Source: Primulina eburnea
Taxonomy: Eukaryota; Streptophyta; Magnoliopsida; Lamiales; Gesneriaceae
Assembly: GCF_022965805.1 (NCBI RefSeq)
Contig: NC_133101.1
Location: forward strand, 44,429,642-44,493,641
Reading direction: 5' to 3'
Length of the DNA: 64,000 nt
The notes beneath the pieces were generated by a model. The model was not told where the DNA came from. It ran no database searches and worked only from the letters and a program-made list of their open reading frames with translations. Each line of letters opens with the position of its first letter. Positions within the stretch are counted from its first letter, which is position 1. This document shows, in pieces, positions 45,425 through 56,963 of the stretch. The translations under genes were made by a program, and so were the position numbers.

Positions 45425-45941
45425 GGGGGTGGGTTTAGAGTTTAAATAATAATTAAAAACACTAACAAAAGCCTTGGCCCATTAACAAAGTTAATTAGGC
45501 CCAATAAGCCCACTAGTGCTTAATTAAAATATTTTGTTTGATGAAATTTGTGAATTTATTAGTCGGGTTGTCAAAACGTTTCCATTTTTGTTGAAAACCA
45601 ACACCGATAAAAATTACGTCTCGGCGTATAAAATCATCTCAAAAATATTTATTTTCAAAATTAAGAAAAAAACATGAACCATATTTTAAATAATTAAAAA
45701 CAATTATTTAATAAAAACATTTTCCATTTTTCAGTCATCGGTCTCCGTTCCTCGATCGCAACTCGAATAATCCTCAAAAATACATTTTAATGCAACCATG
45801 TAGAAAAGTATATTTTAAACATGTCAATGTGTACAACATAATTAATTTATGCAATTAAAACAATTAATTGAAATGCACAAAGAATTTAACAGATTGCATG
45901 TACGTGGTATCCGTGAAACTTCAAATTTTCTGGACGTTACA
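45425..45941 (-). repeat. LTR-A, right segment
   Basis: It resumes the sequence that stopped at 30850 and ends CTGGACGTTACA, the complement of an LTR start TGTAACGTCCAG. The end is closely similar to that of LTR-B, so LTR-A and LTR-B are related families. Confidence 0.75.
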
Positions 45942-46374
45942 ATATCGAAGGTATAATCAACTTCTACACGGATATTGCATTATAGGTAGTTAATTTTCTT
46001 TGAACTCCTATATTCTTGATATGAAAACCATAGAATATGAGTGAATTTTGAGAACTTTCCTGAAATTATTGTATTGAGTGATGTTAAATAAATTGTGACA
46101 GCCTAGGATCAAGGAAATCACTTCAACCACTGTTCGTAAGATTTGAGAGTAATTTGGACTTATTATTTGATGTAATACACGAGCATAGTATGAATTTCAT
46201 CATGGTTTTCAAAAATTCATGTGATTTATGATCATGCTCATCCACAATAGCTTCTGAATAACTTATGAAAAAATTTGATTTCCCATTGCTTTTATTAGAA
46301 AATCGAATAAAAGTAAACCATTGAATTGACCAAAAAAGAAAGATAATTAAAGAGGGAGGATCACGTCACGTTAC
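45942..46374. other. Spacer left of the third gypsy element
   Basis: No gene, LTR match or RNA was recognised. It continues at 54549 if the gypsy element 46375-54543 is removed. Confidence 0.5.
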
Positions 46375-48080
46375 TGTGGGGACCCGGACGCTAATCATGT
46401 TCTTAATCATCATTGGGACTAAATCAATTAAGACAAACAGGATCTAAATTTTTTTAAAAAAAATGCGGAAGGTAATGGAATCAAACTCCTATACATATCA
46501 GTATAAAAGTATACATCTGATAAAATATACAATCATACATACTCAGGTTCAACAACTACTATCAAGTGTTTAAACCCTAGCTCTAGTCCAAGTCCGGTAT
46601 CACCACTCTAATCTCGATATGTCTTCACCTCTGTGGCCCTGTACCTGTCCCACCTGTTGTCATCCACACATACAAACAAGACAACAGCCGGATAGCTCCG
46701 GTGAGATATAAATATCCCAGTATAAACAATGTATTAAATGCAATCATATAAAACATATATAAAAGCATAAACAAACATCAAGACATATATCTAATCTGAT
46801 TACATGAATCAATGACTCGTGATCTAATCTTATCTTATCTCAAATCAAGGGATCCCAATCTAATTTAGATTTTGGTATGCTGTATCGAGTAGTCTGAGAT
46901 AGACGTTGATCTACATCTAAAGCTCTTCGATACACCGTAAGTCTAGAGTCTTATCGGTTCTGAGAAAGACTCGGCGGTTCTGCCCTAGCTAGGCTGATCT
47001 GCCCTAGACTCGGACTCTGACTCTGTTCTAAGTCAATACATTAACGTATCAATCTGATAATCTGCAAATATCAATGCAATAAAGTAAAGTATGTGATTTA
47101 GGGAAACTCAAGTCAACCTAACTCGAGTTGTGCAATCCTGAATCAACATTTATTTATACCTTTCTTGCTGTCGATCTGATACAATCAAAGTCTTGATTCC
47201 ACGTCTGTCATTGTTCAATCTGGCAATGACAATACCAACATTCTGTATCAATATTCTAATCAAATCACAACATCTCTGTTTTATCAAATTCTGACAGTAC
47301 AACAGTACAATCTTGCGATACTGATAATACTATATCAGTCTATACCAATTCCAATCATTTACAATCAATCACCATACAAATCTGATATCACTTCTCAGTC
47401 AATTTCATTCTGAAATTCATAACAATTCCATATTCAGTCCGTTTCTTAATCTGACTTCGATTCTACGTTGTCTAACATGTCAAGAACATCATATATGAAT
47501 TCTATTAAATTCTGACAATATCATAATTTCAAGACATGTCAAAACGTAATAAAACTTACGTCCTGTAGTAGCCTGCGTTGCTAGGAACACAGTACCGAAG
47601 TCGGATTTAAAATCTAACGGACGGTTTTCTCACAAAGGCGTAAGGATTTTTCACGGAGATTCTCGGTGTTTCGCTTTTCTTCGTTGCTACTGAATTCTGA
47701 AGGAAGAAATGATATATGTATATCACTTGCATAACTACGCTACGTGTCTTATTTTTCACATCTTTCAGGCGGCGCTCGAGCGGTGCAAATCTAACGCTCG
47801 AGCGCGGTAGGTTCTGTCCACGCTTTTCTGAATTGCACCTTTGGCGCTCGGGCGGTCAAAAACTACTGCCCGGGCGCCAACTCTTCTCCCCGCGACATAT
47901 TTGTGATGAACACTGGCGCTCGGGCGGTCAAAACTACCGCTCAGGCGCCAGCATTTCTGTCCACCAATTGTGTACTCCATATGCTTGGCCCAATTTAATC
48001 TCGTAATAGCCCGTCTATAATTATATCAATTCAATTTCAATAATCTCCTCTTAACGTGATATAAAATCTAGGGCATTACA
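46375..48080 (-). repeat. 3' LTR of gypsy element 46375-54543
   Basis: A 1706-bp LTR with three GC-rich inverted repeats at 47771-47949. On the element strand it starts TGTAATGCCCTAG and ends GTCCCCACA. Confidence 0.92.
47771..47949. repeat. Three GC-rich inverted repeats in the LTR
   Basis: Arms of the GGCGCTCGRGCGGT type pair with complementary arms over short A-rich loops. The counterpart in the 5' LTR is at 54233-54412. Two arms in this copy carry single mismatches that the partner lacks. Confidence 0.82.
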
Positions 48081-48092
48081 TTTCTCCCCCCC
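48081..48092 (-). other. Polypurine tract
   Basis: GGGGGGGAGAAA on the minus strand next to the 3' LTR. Confidence 0.85.
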
Positions 48093-48099
48093 AAGATAC

Positions 48100-48117
48100 G
48101 ATTTCGTCCTCGAAATC
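48100..48117 (-). other. Conserved hairpin upstream of polypurine tract
   Basis: GATTTCG-AGGA-CGAAATC on the element strand, a perfect 7-bp stem with a 4-nt loop, 60 nt past the pol stop. Confidence 0.7.
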
Positions 48118-48176
48118 ACAGGCATTTCATTCGTATCAATAAGGAGTATATATACAAAACTGTATAAGAAATTACA

Positions 48177-51100
48177 TTATCGAAACAACTCTGGGAATTC
48201 TTGTCTCATATCTGATTCAGTCTCCCAAGTTTCTTCTTCTACACCATGATGAGTCCATTGCACTTTCACAAGTGGAATCATTTTCGTTCTGAGCTGTTTT
48301 TCTTTACGATCAATAATCTGAATCGGTTTTTCAACATAGCTCAGAGATTCATCAAGCTCGGCCTCGTCTGGTTGTATAGCATGTGAAGCATCAGGAAGTT
48401 ATTTCCTTAATAACGATACATGAAAGACATCATGTATCCCAGATAATGAAGGCGGTAAAGCGAGTCGATAGGCACGATCTCCTATCTTCTCGAGAATTTC
48501 ATAAGGCACAATGTATCGTGGAGACAGCTTCCCTTTCTTGCCAAATCTGACCACTCCTCTGAAAGGTGAGATCTTCAAAAATACTCGATCTCCTGCCTCA
48601 AATACCAACGGTCTACGTCGAACATTGGCATATTTGGCCTGTCTGTCTTGTGCTGCCTTCATTTTCTTTCGAATTAGCTTCACTTTTTCTGTCATATCTC
48701 TGATCATATCTGGTCCAATTTCAAGAACTTCAGAGATATCATCCCAATAGAGAGGGGATCTGCACTTCTTTCCGTACAACGCTTCAAATGGTGCCATATC
48801 AATACTCGTCTGATAGCTGTTGTTGTACGAAAACTCACAAAGAGGCAATGCATCTTGCCAATTAGTGCTAAAATCTAGCACTACTGCTCTCAGCATATCC
48901 TCCAGTGTCTGGATAGTCCGCTCTGACTGTCCGTCGGTCTGTGGGTGATATGCGGTACTCAAATGTAATTTTGTACCGAGAGCCTGCTGCAAACTCTGCC
49001 AAAAGTGCGAAGTAAATCGAGGATCACGGTCTGATACGATAGGTTTCGGCACTCCATGCAATCTGACCACTTCTCTGACATAAATCTCTGCCATCTGGTC
49101 AAACCTGTTTGTCATCTTGTACGGAATAAAGCATGCAGATTTGGTCAATCTGCGACCCAAATCGCATCACAACCTCGGGAGGAACGCGGTAATTGCGTCA
49201 CAAAATCCATGGAAATGTGATCCCATTTCCATTCAGGAATGGATAAACTCTGTAATAATCCTCCTGGTTTCTTTCTTTCGGCTTTCACCTGCTGGCAATT
49301 CAGACATTTGGAGACAAATTCGGCAATGTCAGTCTTCCTTTGTTTCCACCAGAACTGTCTTTTCAAATCGTTATACATCTTTCTGCCACCAGGATGAATA
49401 CTGAATCGACTGTTGTGCGCTTCTGACAATATCTGTCGTTTCAAATCTGAAACATTCGGCACAACTAGACGATTATTCATATACAAGACGTTATCACGTA
49501 CCTGATATTCTGATCGATGTCCTGTTCTAACCATCGATACTGATTTCTGTACATTCTGATCACTTCGCTGAGCTGCCTTAATTCTCATAATCAGCTCTGG
49601 TTCTACTTGCACCGTATAAAGTCTCAACGGTCTATACTCTGTTTCAAATTCTAATCCAGACAAACAGCAGTCTTCTATCAAATTTGAAACACCAATCGTC
49701 GATAAGGATAAAGAACATACCTTTCGACTCAGTGCATCAGCTGCTGCATTAGACTTTCTTGGATAGTATTTGATTTCACAATCAAAATCTTTAAGCAAAT
49801 CAAGCCATCTTCGATGTCTCATATTCAATTCAGATTGTGAAAACAGATATTTCAAACTCTTATGATCAGAATATATCTCATACTTTTCACCAAAAAGATA
49901 GTGTCGCCATATCTTTAATGCAAAGACAATGGCTGCCAATTCTAGATCATGAATTGGATAACGAATCTCATGTGGTTTAAGCTGTCTTGAGGCATAAGCG
50001 ATACATGCCCTCGTTGCATCAGCACACATCCCAACCCTCTGTGAGAAGCGTCGCAATAAACCACAAAATCACCAGTACCGGATGGAATAGTCAACACCGG
50101 TGCACTGGTCAGCCTCTTCATCAACTCCAGATATACTGGAGAAATCTTCAATGAAACGGCGGTAGTATCCTGCTAAACCCATGAAACTGCGAATTTCAGG
50201 TACTGATGTCGGTCTTGGCCAAGAAATCACGGCTTCCACTTTACTGGGATCAACTGATATACCATCTCCAGATATAATATGACCCAGAAATACTTCCTGT
50301 CTTAGCCAAAACTCATATTTCGACAGTTTAGCATATAACTTCTAAGCCCTTAAAATTCGCAACACTGTTCTTAAATGCTCAGCATGCTCACTCATATTTT
50401 TTGAATAAATCAAAATATCATCAATGAATATAATCACAAATTCATCGAGATATTTCTGGAATACACGGTTCATCAGTCCCATGAATACAGCTGGAGCATT
50501 CGTCAGACCAAATGGCATGACAATAAATTCATAATGTCCATACCTGGTTCTGAATGCTGTCTTTGAGATATCAGAATCTCTGACTCTCAGCTGATGATAT
50601 CCCGATCTTAAATCAATCTTGGAATATACTGAAGAACCCTGCAACTGATCAAATAAATCATCGATACAAGACAAAGGATATTTATTCTTTACCGTTGCTT
50701 TGTTCAGTTGCCGATAGTCGATGCAGAGTCTCATCGAACCATCTTTCTTTCTTACAAACAATACTGGAGAACCCCAAGGAGAAACACTCGGTCTGATGTA
50801 CCCCTTGTCCAGTAAGTCTTCCAGGTGGTCTTTCAATTCTTTCAGTTCAACTGGTGCCATTCTGTACGGAGCTCTAGAAATCGGTACTGTACCTGGCATC
50901 AATTCAATGCTGAAGTCTATCTCCCTAACTGGAGGTAATCCCGGGATCTCATCTGGGAAGACGTCAGCAAACTCACGCACCACTGGCAGATCTGCCAATG
51001 CTGGACTCGACTTCAGTAAATCTACTGAATATACAAGGAATCCTTCTGCTCCTTTCTGTAATAATCGAGTCATAGATAATACGGATATTAAAGGAATTCT

Positions 51101-51496
51101 CGATCTAGAACCCTTACCGTAAAATTTCCACTCTTCATCCATATCTGGTCTAAATCTCACTATCTTGTGGAAACAATCAACTGTTGCTCTGTACTTGGTC
51201 AGCATATCAATACCGATAATACAATCAAAATCTGACAACCCAAGTACAATGCAATCTAACTCAATCTCATGCCCGTCATACTGTAGTACACAATGATTAA
51301 CCGAATTTACGGATATCAAACCCATCCTCAACGGAGAAGAAACAGACACTACAGTAGCTAAAGACTCTACAGGCAATGCATGACTCAATGCAAATCGTTC
51401 AGAAATAAATATGTGTGAAGCACCGGTATCAATCAGTACATAAGCAGAGTAACCACATAAAGAACAGTTACCTGCTACAACGTCATCTGGTGCTTC
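48177..51496 (-). pseudogene. Gypsy protease-RT-RNase H-integrase-chromodomain, broken
   Basis: From right to left: protease D-T-G-A-S near 51430; RT with F-I-D-D-I-L at about 50420; a stop at 50342; and a deletion of roughly 75 nt near 50135, joining the end of RT to L-M-K-R-L-T-S-A-P. A one-base slip lies near 50010. RNase H (C-D-A-S, H-D-L-E-L) and the integrase zinc region follow, then a loss of about 9 nt near 49155 within I-W-V-V-I-D-R-L. The Asp and Glu of the catalytic core remain readable (S-D-R-D, S-E-R-T). A stop at 48399 precedes the chromodomain-like end. It cannot encode a working pol. Confidence 0.9.
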
Positions 51497-52579
51497 CTAG
51501 GCCTGCTCCACTGTCAAAGCGAATACTATGTCCTGCTGTCTCGGAGGCTGACCAACTGCCTGGCTACCTCCTGGCCTCTGCTGTGACTGAGCTGGCGCTG
51601 GCTGAAATGTGTGAACAGCAGCTGATCGTCTCTCAGTCTGTGCTGCTGATCCCGACGACTCGGCCCCCTGAGTTCTCTGCGAACCTCTCTGTGGACACAC
51701 TTTAGCAAAGTGTCCCGGCTGTTTACAGAAGTTGCAACTACCAGTCACTCCCTGGCATTGCTCAGTAGCATGTCTTCCTCCGCAAGCCTTGCAATAAACT
51801 CCAGTGTAACTCTGGCTTGGTCTGGAACCACCGGAGCTGGAAGAACTACTGCCAGATTTCTTGAATTGCTTTCCCCTTGGTTTCAAAAATTCCTTCTTCC
51901 CTCCACTGCTGCTGCTACCCTCAAATCTGGGAGGTGGTTGCTGTGGTCTCGGTGCTGGAGGTACAAATGAAGCCCATTTCTGTCTCATCATACCGGCTTC
52001 TGCTCCTTTAGCTCTGTTCAGGACGTCGGTAAAATTATTCGGTCGCCCTGTGTTCACCAATGTGAAAATGTCGGGGTTCAAGCCATTGATGAACTGGTCG
52101 GCAGTAGCTTCTTCGCTGTCAGCCACATGTGGAGCAAATTTCAGCAAGGAGGAGAACTTTGACACGTACTCCTCTATGTTCATCTGTCCCTGCCTTAGAT
52201 TGGCAAACTCCGCCCCCTTGTCCTTCCGGTACGACACTGGAAAGAATCGTTGATAAAATTCAGTTCTGAATATATTCCAGGTAATAACCGTACCTCTATG
52301 CTCCATGGCTCTCTTTCTTGTAATCCACCAGTCCTTGGCAACGTCGTGTAACTGGTGTCCAATTAATTTCACTCTCTTCTCATCTGTATACTCCAAGGAT
52401 TCGAACAACATCTCTATATCATCGAGCCAACTCTCGCATTCCACAGCGTTCTCTGTTCCTTTCAAGGTCGGCGGATGAAATGATTGAAATCGTTTCAGTA
52501 ACGTTTCCATTGGAGTCGGTGTGACATCCATTGTAGGATTTGATGTACTTCCCTGTTCTGGGACTCGTCTCGGAGGCAT
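51497..52579 (-). pseudogene. Gypsy gag with zinc knuckle, ends at nonsense codon
   Basis: 360 codons from M-P-P-R-R (52579). The core resembles that of the 15296-23841 element (E-S-L-E-Y, F-A-N-L-R-Q-G, F-I-N-G-L-N-P). It has a Ser-rich linker and the zinc-binding clusters C-K-A-C...H...C and C-N-F-C-K-Q-P-G-H-F-A-K-V-C. TAG at 51497-51499 replaces a Gln codon just before the protease, so the enzymes would not be made in frame. Gag itself may still be complete. Confidence 0.88.
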
Positions 52580-52822
52580 ATCTAAGAATCAAAAAGATTA
52601 GTAACAAGTACAGCAATTCTGTTGCAATCCTCCTCTGGTCATCTTACTGCTAATCTAGAATCAGTACTGATCCAATCTCAATAAAACATATTACTATATC
52701 AAATCAGATAAACAAGTAACATGTAATAAAGCAGTAAGACATGCTAGCATTCGAAAGCAGGAAAGAAAACCTCAGTCTACCCCGCTCACTAGCCTCTTCT
52801 ATCTTAGTCTAAAGGATCTATC

Positions 52823-52834
52823 GCTCTGATACCA
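52823..52834 (-). other. Primer-binding site, initiator Met tRNA
   Basis: The complement of TGGTATCAGAGC, 5 nt from the 5' LTR at 52840. Confidence 0.9.
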
Positions 52835-52839
52835 CCTGT

Positions 52840-54543
52840 TGTGGGGACCCGGACGCTAATCATGTTTTTAATCATCATTGGGACTAAATCAATTAAGATA
52901 AACAGGGTCTAAATTTTTTTTTAAATGCGGAAGGTAATGAAATCAAACTCCTATACATATCAGTATAAAAGTATACATCTGATAAAATATACAATCATAC
53001 ATACTCAGGTTCAACAACTACTATCAAGTGTTTAAACCCTAGCTCTAGTCCAAGTCCGGTATCACCACTCTAATCTCGATCTGTCTTCACCTCTGTGACC
53101 CTGTACCTGTCCCACCTGTTGTCATGCACACATACAAACAAGACAACAGCCGGATAACTCCGGTGAGATATAAATATCCCAGTATAAACAATGTATTAAA
53201 TGCAATCATATAAAACATATATAAAAGCATAAACAAACATCAAGACATGTATCTAATATGATTACATGAATCAATGACTCGTGATCTAATCTTATCTTAT
53301 CTCAAATCTAGGGATCCCAATCTAATTTAGACTTTGGTATTCTGTATCGAGTGTCTGAAATAGACGTCGATCTACATCTAAAGCTCTTCGATACACCGTA
53401 AGTCTAGAGTCTTATCGGTTCTGAGAAAGACTCGGAGGTTCTGCCCTAGCTAGGCTGATCTGCCCTAGACTCGGACTCTGACTCTGTTCTAAGTCAATAC
53501 ATTAACATATCAATCTGATAATCTGCAAATATCAATGCAATAAAGTAAAGTATGTGATTTAGGGAAACTCAAGTCAACCTAACTCGAGTTGTGCAATCCC
53601 GAATCAACATTTATTTATACCTTTCTTGCTGTCGATCTGATACAATCAAAGTCTTGATTCCACGTCTGTCATTGTTCAATCTGGCAATGACAATACCAAT
53701 ATTCTGTATCAATATTCTAATCAAATCACAACATCTTTGTTTTATCAAATTCTGACAGTACAACAGTACAATCTTGCGATACTGATAATACTATATCAGT
53801 CTATACCAATTCCAATCATTTACAATCAATCACCGTACAAATCTGATATCACTTCTCAGTCAATTTCATTCTGAAATTCATAACAATTCCATATTCAGTC
53901 CGTTTCTTAATCTGACTTCGATTCTACACTGTCTAACATGTCAAGAACATCATATATGAATTCTATTCAATTCTGACAATATCATAATTTCAAGACATGT
54001 CAAAACGTAATAAAAACTTACGTCCTGTAGTAGCCTGCGTTGCTAGGAACATAGTACCGAAGTCGGATTTAAAATCTAACGGACGGTTTTCTCACAAAGG
54101 CGTAAGGATTTTTCGCGGAGATTCTCGGTGTTTCGCTTTTCTTCGTTGCTACTGAATTCTGAAGGAAGAAATGATATATGTATATCACTTGCATGACTAC
54201 GCTACGTGTCTTATTTTTCACATCTTTCAGGCGGCGCTCGAGCGGTGCAAATCTAACGCTCGAGCGCGGTAGGTTCTGTCCACGCTTTTCTGAATTGCAC
54301 CTTTGGCGCTCGGGCGGTCAAAAACTACCGCCCGGGCGCCAACTCTTCTCCCCGCGACATATTTGTGATGAACACTGGCGCTCGGGCGGTCAAAAACTAC
54401 CGCTCGGGCGCCAGCATTTCTGTCCACCAATTGTGTACTCCATATGCTTGGCCCAATTTAATCTCGTAATAGCCCGTCTATAATTATATCAATTCAATTT
54501 CAATAATCTCCTCTTAACGTGATATAAAATCTAGGGCATTACA
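52840..54543 (-). repeat. 5' LTR of gypsy element 46375-54543
   Basis: A 1704-bp LTR with the GC-rich inverted-repeat array at 54233-54412. An A/T-rich TATA-like block (about 54173-54186) lies downstream of it in the direction of transcription. Confidence 0.92.
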
Positions 54544-54548
54544 GTTAC

Positions 54549-54923
54549 AATCACCTTGTCATAATCCTTATACGCTTTGCATCCCATATTTGGTCACAAC
54601 ATGATCATGGTTTTCATGTTATAATTGTACTATGTATCCAAGTAGCTTATGAATATCATATTACTTGATCGTGGTTTTCATGTTACAAATGTACTATGTT
54701 TCCAAGAATTCTTAGTTTAATCGTGAATTGGATAGTTTACCCCTTCATATGCATACTGATTTATACAAAGTCCAATTTGCCGAGTTTATAAACTCAAATA
54801 GCTCATGTATTGTAGGATCAGGTGATGAAAATAATTAGAATTCTGATTCACCATTGGATGCCTGGAACATGTCTCTATTGGACGAGGACCTGGGCATGAT
54901 ATGGATGTCGTGTTCACTATAGG
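54549..54923. other. Spacer with a short duplication
   Basis: No gene. Two copies of a roughly 40-nt block (GGTTTTCATGTTAYAA...GTACTATGT.TCCAAG) lie at about 54600-54645 and 54665-54710. Confidence 0.5.
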
Positions 54924-55164
54924 GTGTGTTTGGTTGAGTGGATTAAATAAGGATAGATTAATAGTCAAATATTTATCGTTAAAATTTTAAGTTGTTTTAA
55001 TAATCATTTTGACCCGGTTTAAGATCCAATTTTATGGATAACTATTTGATTAATAAAATTGGATCTTAAACCGGGTCAAAATGATTATTAAAATATCTTA
55101 AAATTTTAACGATAAATATTTGACTATTAATATATCCTTATTTAATCCACTCAACCAAACACAC
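54924..55164. repeat. MITE-like long inverted repeat, 241 bp
   Basis: The left arm from GTGTGTTTGGTTGAGTGGAT (54924) to about 55034 pairs almost perfectly with about 55047-55164, around a short A/T-rich centre. There is no coding capacity. The terminal GTGTGTTTGGTTG resembles ends of plant MITEs, but I could not define a target duplication. Its RNA would form a hairpin of over 100 bp. Confidence 0.85.
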
Positions 55165-55330
55165 GTATATGAAAGATGTTTCCTCTATGTATGCGTAAAA
55201 CTGAAATGATTTGTAGTTTTTGAAAAGAATTATTATATGTTTAAGGTTGTGGCCATGGAAATTGAGATTTGATATAACTATTATTAATTAATATCTTTTT
55301 ATACTTGTCATGAGAAAAATATGTTATTTT
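55165..55330. other. Short spacer
   Basis: A/T-rich sequence between the MITE-like element and LTR-C. Nothing recognised. Confidence 0.5.
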
Positions 55331-56183
55331 TGTAATGTCTAGAAAATTCGAACGACGTAATCTGACTGCATAAAATTTACGGTTTTATTTTAAAATATGT
55401 GTTTAATGAATTATTGCATGGTTATGATTTATTTCATGATTTATTTTAAAGTTTCATGCATTAGGGTTTTAATTTGCACTTTGCGCTTGAACGAGGAATG
55501 TAGACCGGGAAAAAGTCAGAAAAATATTTTTATTCAATAATTAATTTTAATTATTTAATAAGAGGTTTTTTTAAGTGTATTTTTCAAATAGGTCTTGGTG
55601 GTTATTTTTACTCATCGGGTCGTATTTTTAGCCGTACACAAATTTTATTGAATTAGAAGATTTTTTGAGGGTTCGAGCAATATTTTCCAAATCGTACCTA
55701 AGGAAATATTTTTTGGGAGTGTTTTTGGGATCGATTAGTTTATTTTTAAGATTAATGGTCTCAAAACCCTTTTTTATCACTTAATTTTCATATTAAGACC
55801 CATTAGTGCTTAATTAAACTTTTAAAAAAAACCCATTAAGCAACCCTAAACCTAATTCCCTCATAGCAGCCGCCCACTCTACCTTTCAGCAGCCTCTTCA
55901 CGTGAATTTCAACATCAAGTTTCGACCATTGATAGCTTCTTCAAGAAATCTTCTCCCGACCTCTCTATTTAACGTCCCACATGCGTATCTCCAAGCTTTA
56001 GATCATATAAATGCTAAGGCACGCCATGTATATTCTTTTATCATCATTCATGCTGTAATTATACTCATACGTGTGCCATGTAGGTAGAGATCATCGGTCA
56101 TGCATGTTAAATCGGTTTTTACATTTGATTGTCATGAACACACGTAACTCACGCTTCTTTTGAATTGTTGTGTAAGGGGCTGC
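55331..56183 (+). repeat. LTR-C, left segment
   Basis: It starts TGTAATGTCTAGAAAATTCG at 55331, close to the starts of LTR-A and LTR-B on their own strand (TGTAACGTCC). It is interrupted at 56184 by the young gypsy element and continues at 62107. Confidence 0.7.
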
Positions 56184-56822
56184 TGTAGTGACCCGTTCCA
56201 GAATCACCTACTAATCAGAACTTAAGCATGCAATTAACTTAATAAAACTGAATCAGATAAACAGCGGAAAAACAACATATACAGCCCGATCGAATCAGTA
56301 AGTACGAATACTAGAACAACCAAATCAAACTAAATCCCAAGAATAAAATACCAGCAACTACAGGTCAACCCCTGCTAGCTCCCTGCTAGTGCCCGAACCT
56401 CGGGAAAAGCTAGAAACCCATCAGAAACGACTAAAACGCTCTGGAACTCTCGGAATTGGTAATTGAAAAGTGAAGCCTCGCGCCTCTATTTATAGACGAC
56501 GATCGGACGATCCGATCCACTTCGGAAGATCCGATCCTGTGCACTTCGGACGATCCGATCCACTTCGGACGTTCCGAACTCTGCATGTCTTCCACGTGTC
56601 CAGCCACCTGTCTTCGGACGATCCGAACCTCTTCGGACGATCCGAACCCTGACACGGTCTACTGTTGACAAGACTCGGTCTGACACCGAACCGAACGGTC
56701 CATCCGAACCCACTTCGGACGATCCGAACCTCTTCGGACGGTCCGATCCTGGTTCGTTCCTTCCGAACTCGCAGAATATAATTAATCCAATAATTACTCA
56801 ATTTAGGCATCGGGATACTACA
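56184..56822 (-). repeat. 3' LTR of the young gypsy element
   Basis: A 639-bp LTR. It carries an extra 11-nt unit (CTCCCTGCTAG) near 56378-56393 relative to the 5' LTR. Confidence 0.96.
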
Positions 56823-56834
56823 TTCTCCCCCTCT
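56823..56834 (-). other. Polypurine tract
   Basis: AGAGGGGGAGAA on the minus strand next to the 3' LTR. Confidence 0.88.
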
Positions 56835-56840
56835 AAAAAG

Positions 56841-56858
56841 GATTTCGTCCGCGAAATC
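56841..56858 (-). other. Conserved hairpin upstream of polypurine tract
   Basis: GATTTCG-CGGA-CGAAATC on the element strand. The stem is as in the 46375-54543 element and the loop differs by one base. Confidence 0.7.
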
Positions 56859-56963
56859 GAGTCTGAAGAATAACAATTCTGAACAATCAATACATTCATC
56901 TCAAGAATGAATTACAAATTGAAAGCCCAACTGAAATTACAATCATAACTGAAAATGCTACAA

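Larger units (their letters stand above)
46375..54543 (-). mobile_element. Chromodomain-type Ty3/gypsy element, 8169 bp, degenerate
   Basis: LTRs at 46375-48080 and 52840-54543 (1706 and 1704 bp) are flanked by the duplication GTTAC (46370-46374, 54544-54548). It is a relative of the element at 15296-23841: same layout, similar gag-pol, and the same GC-rich inverted repeats in the LTR, but clearly a different subfamily. Several stops, frameshifts and small deletions disable its pol. Confidence 0.94.
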
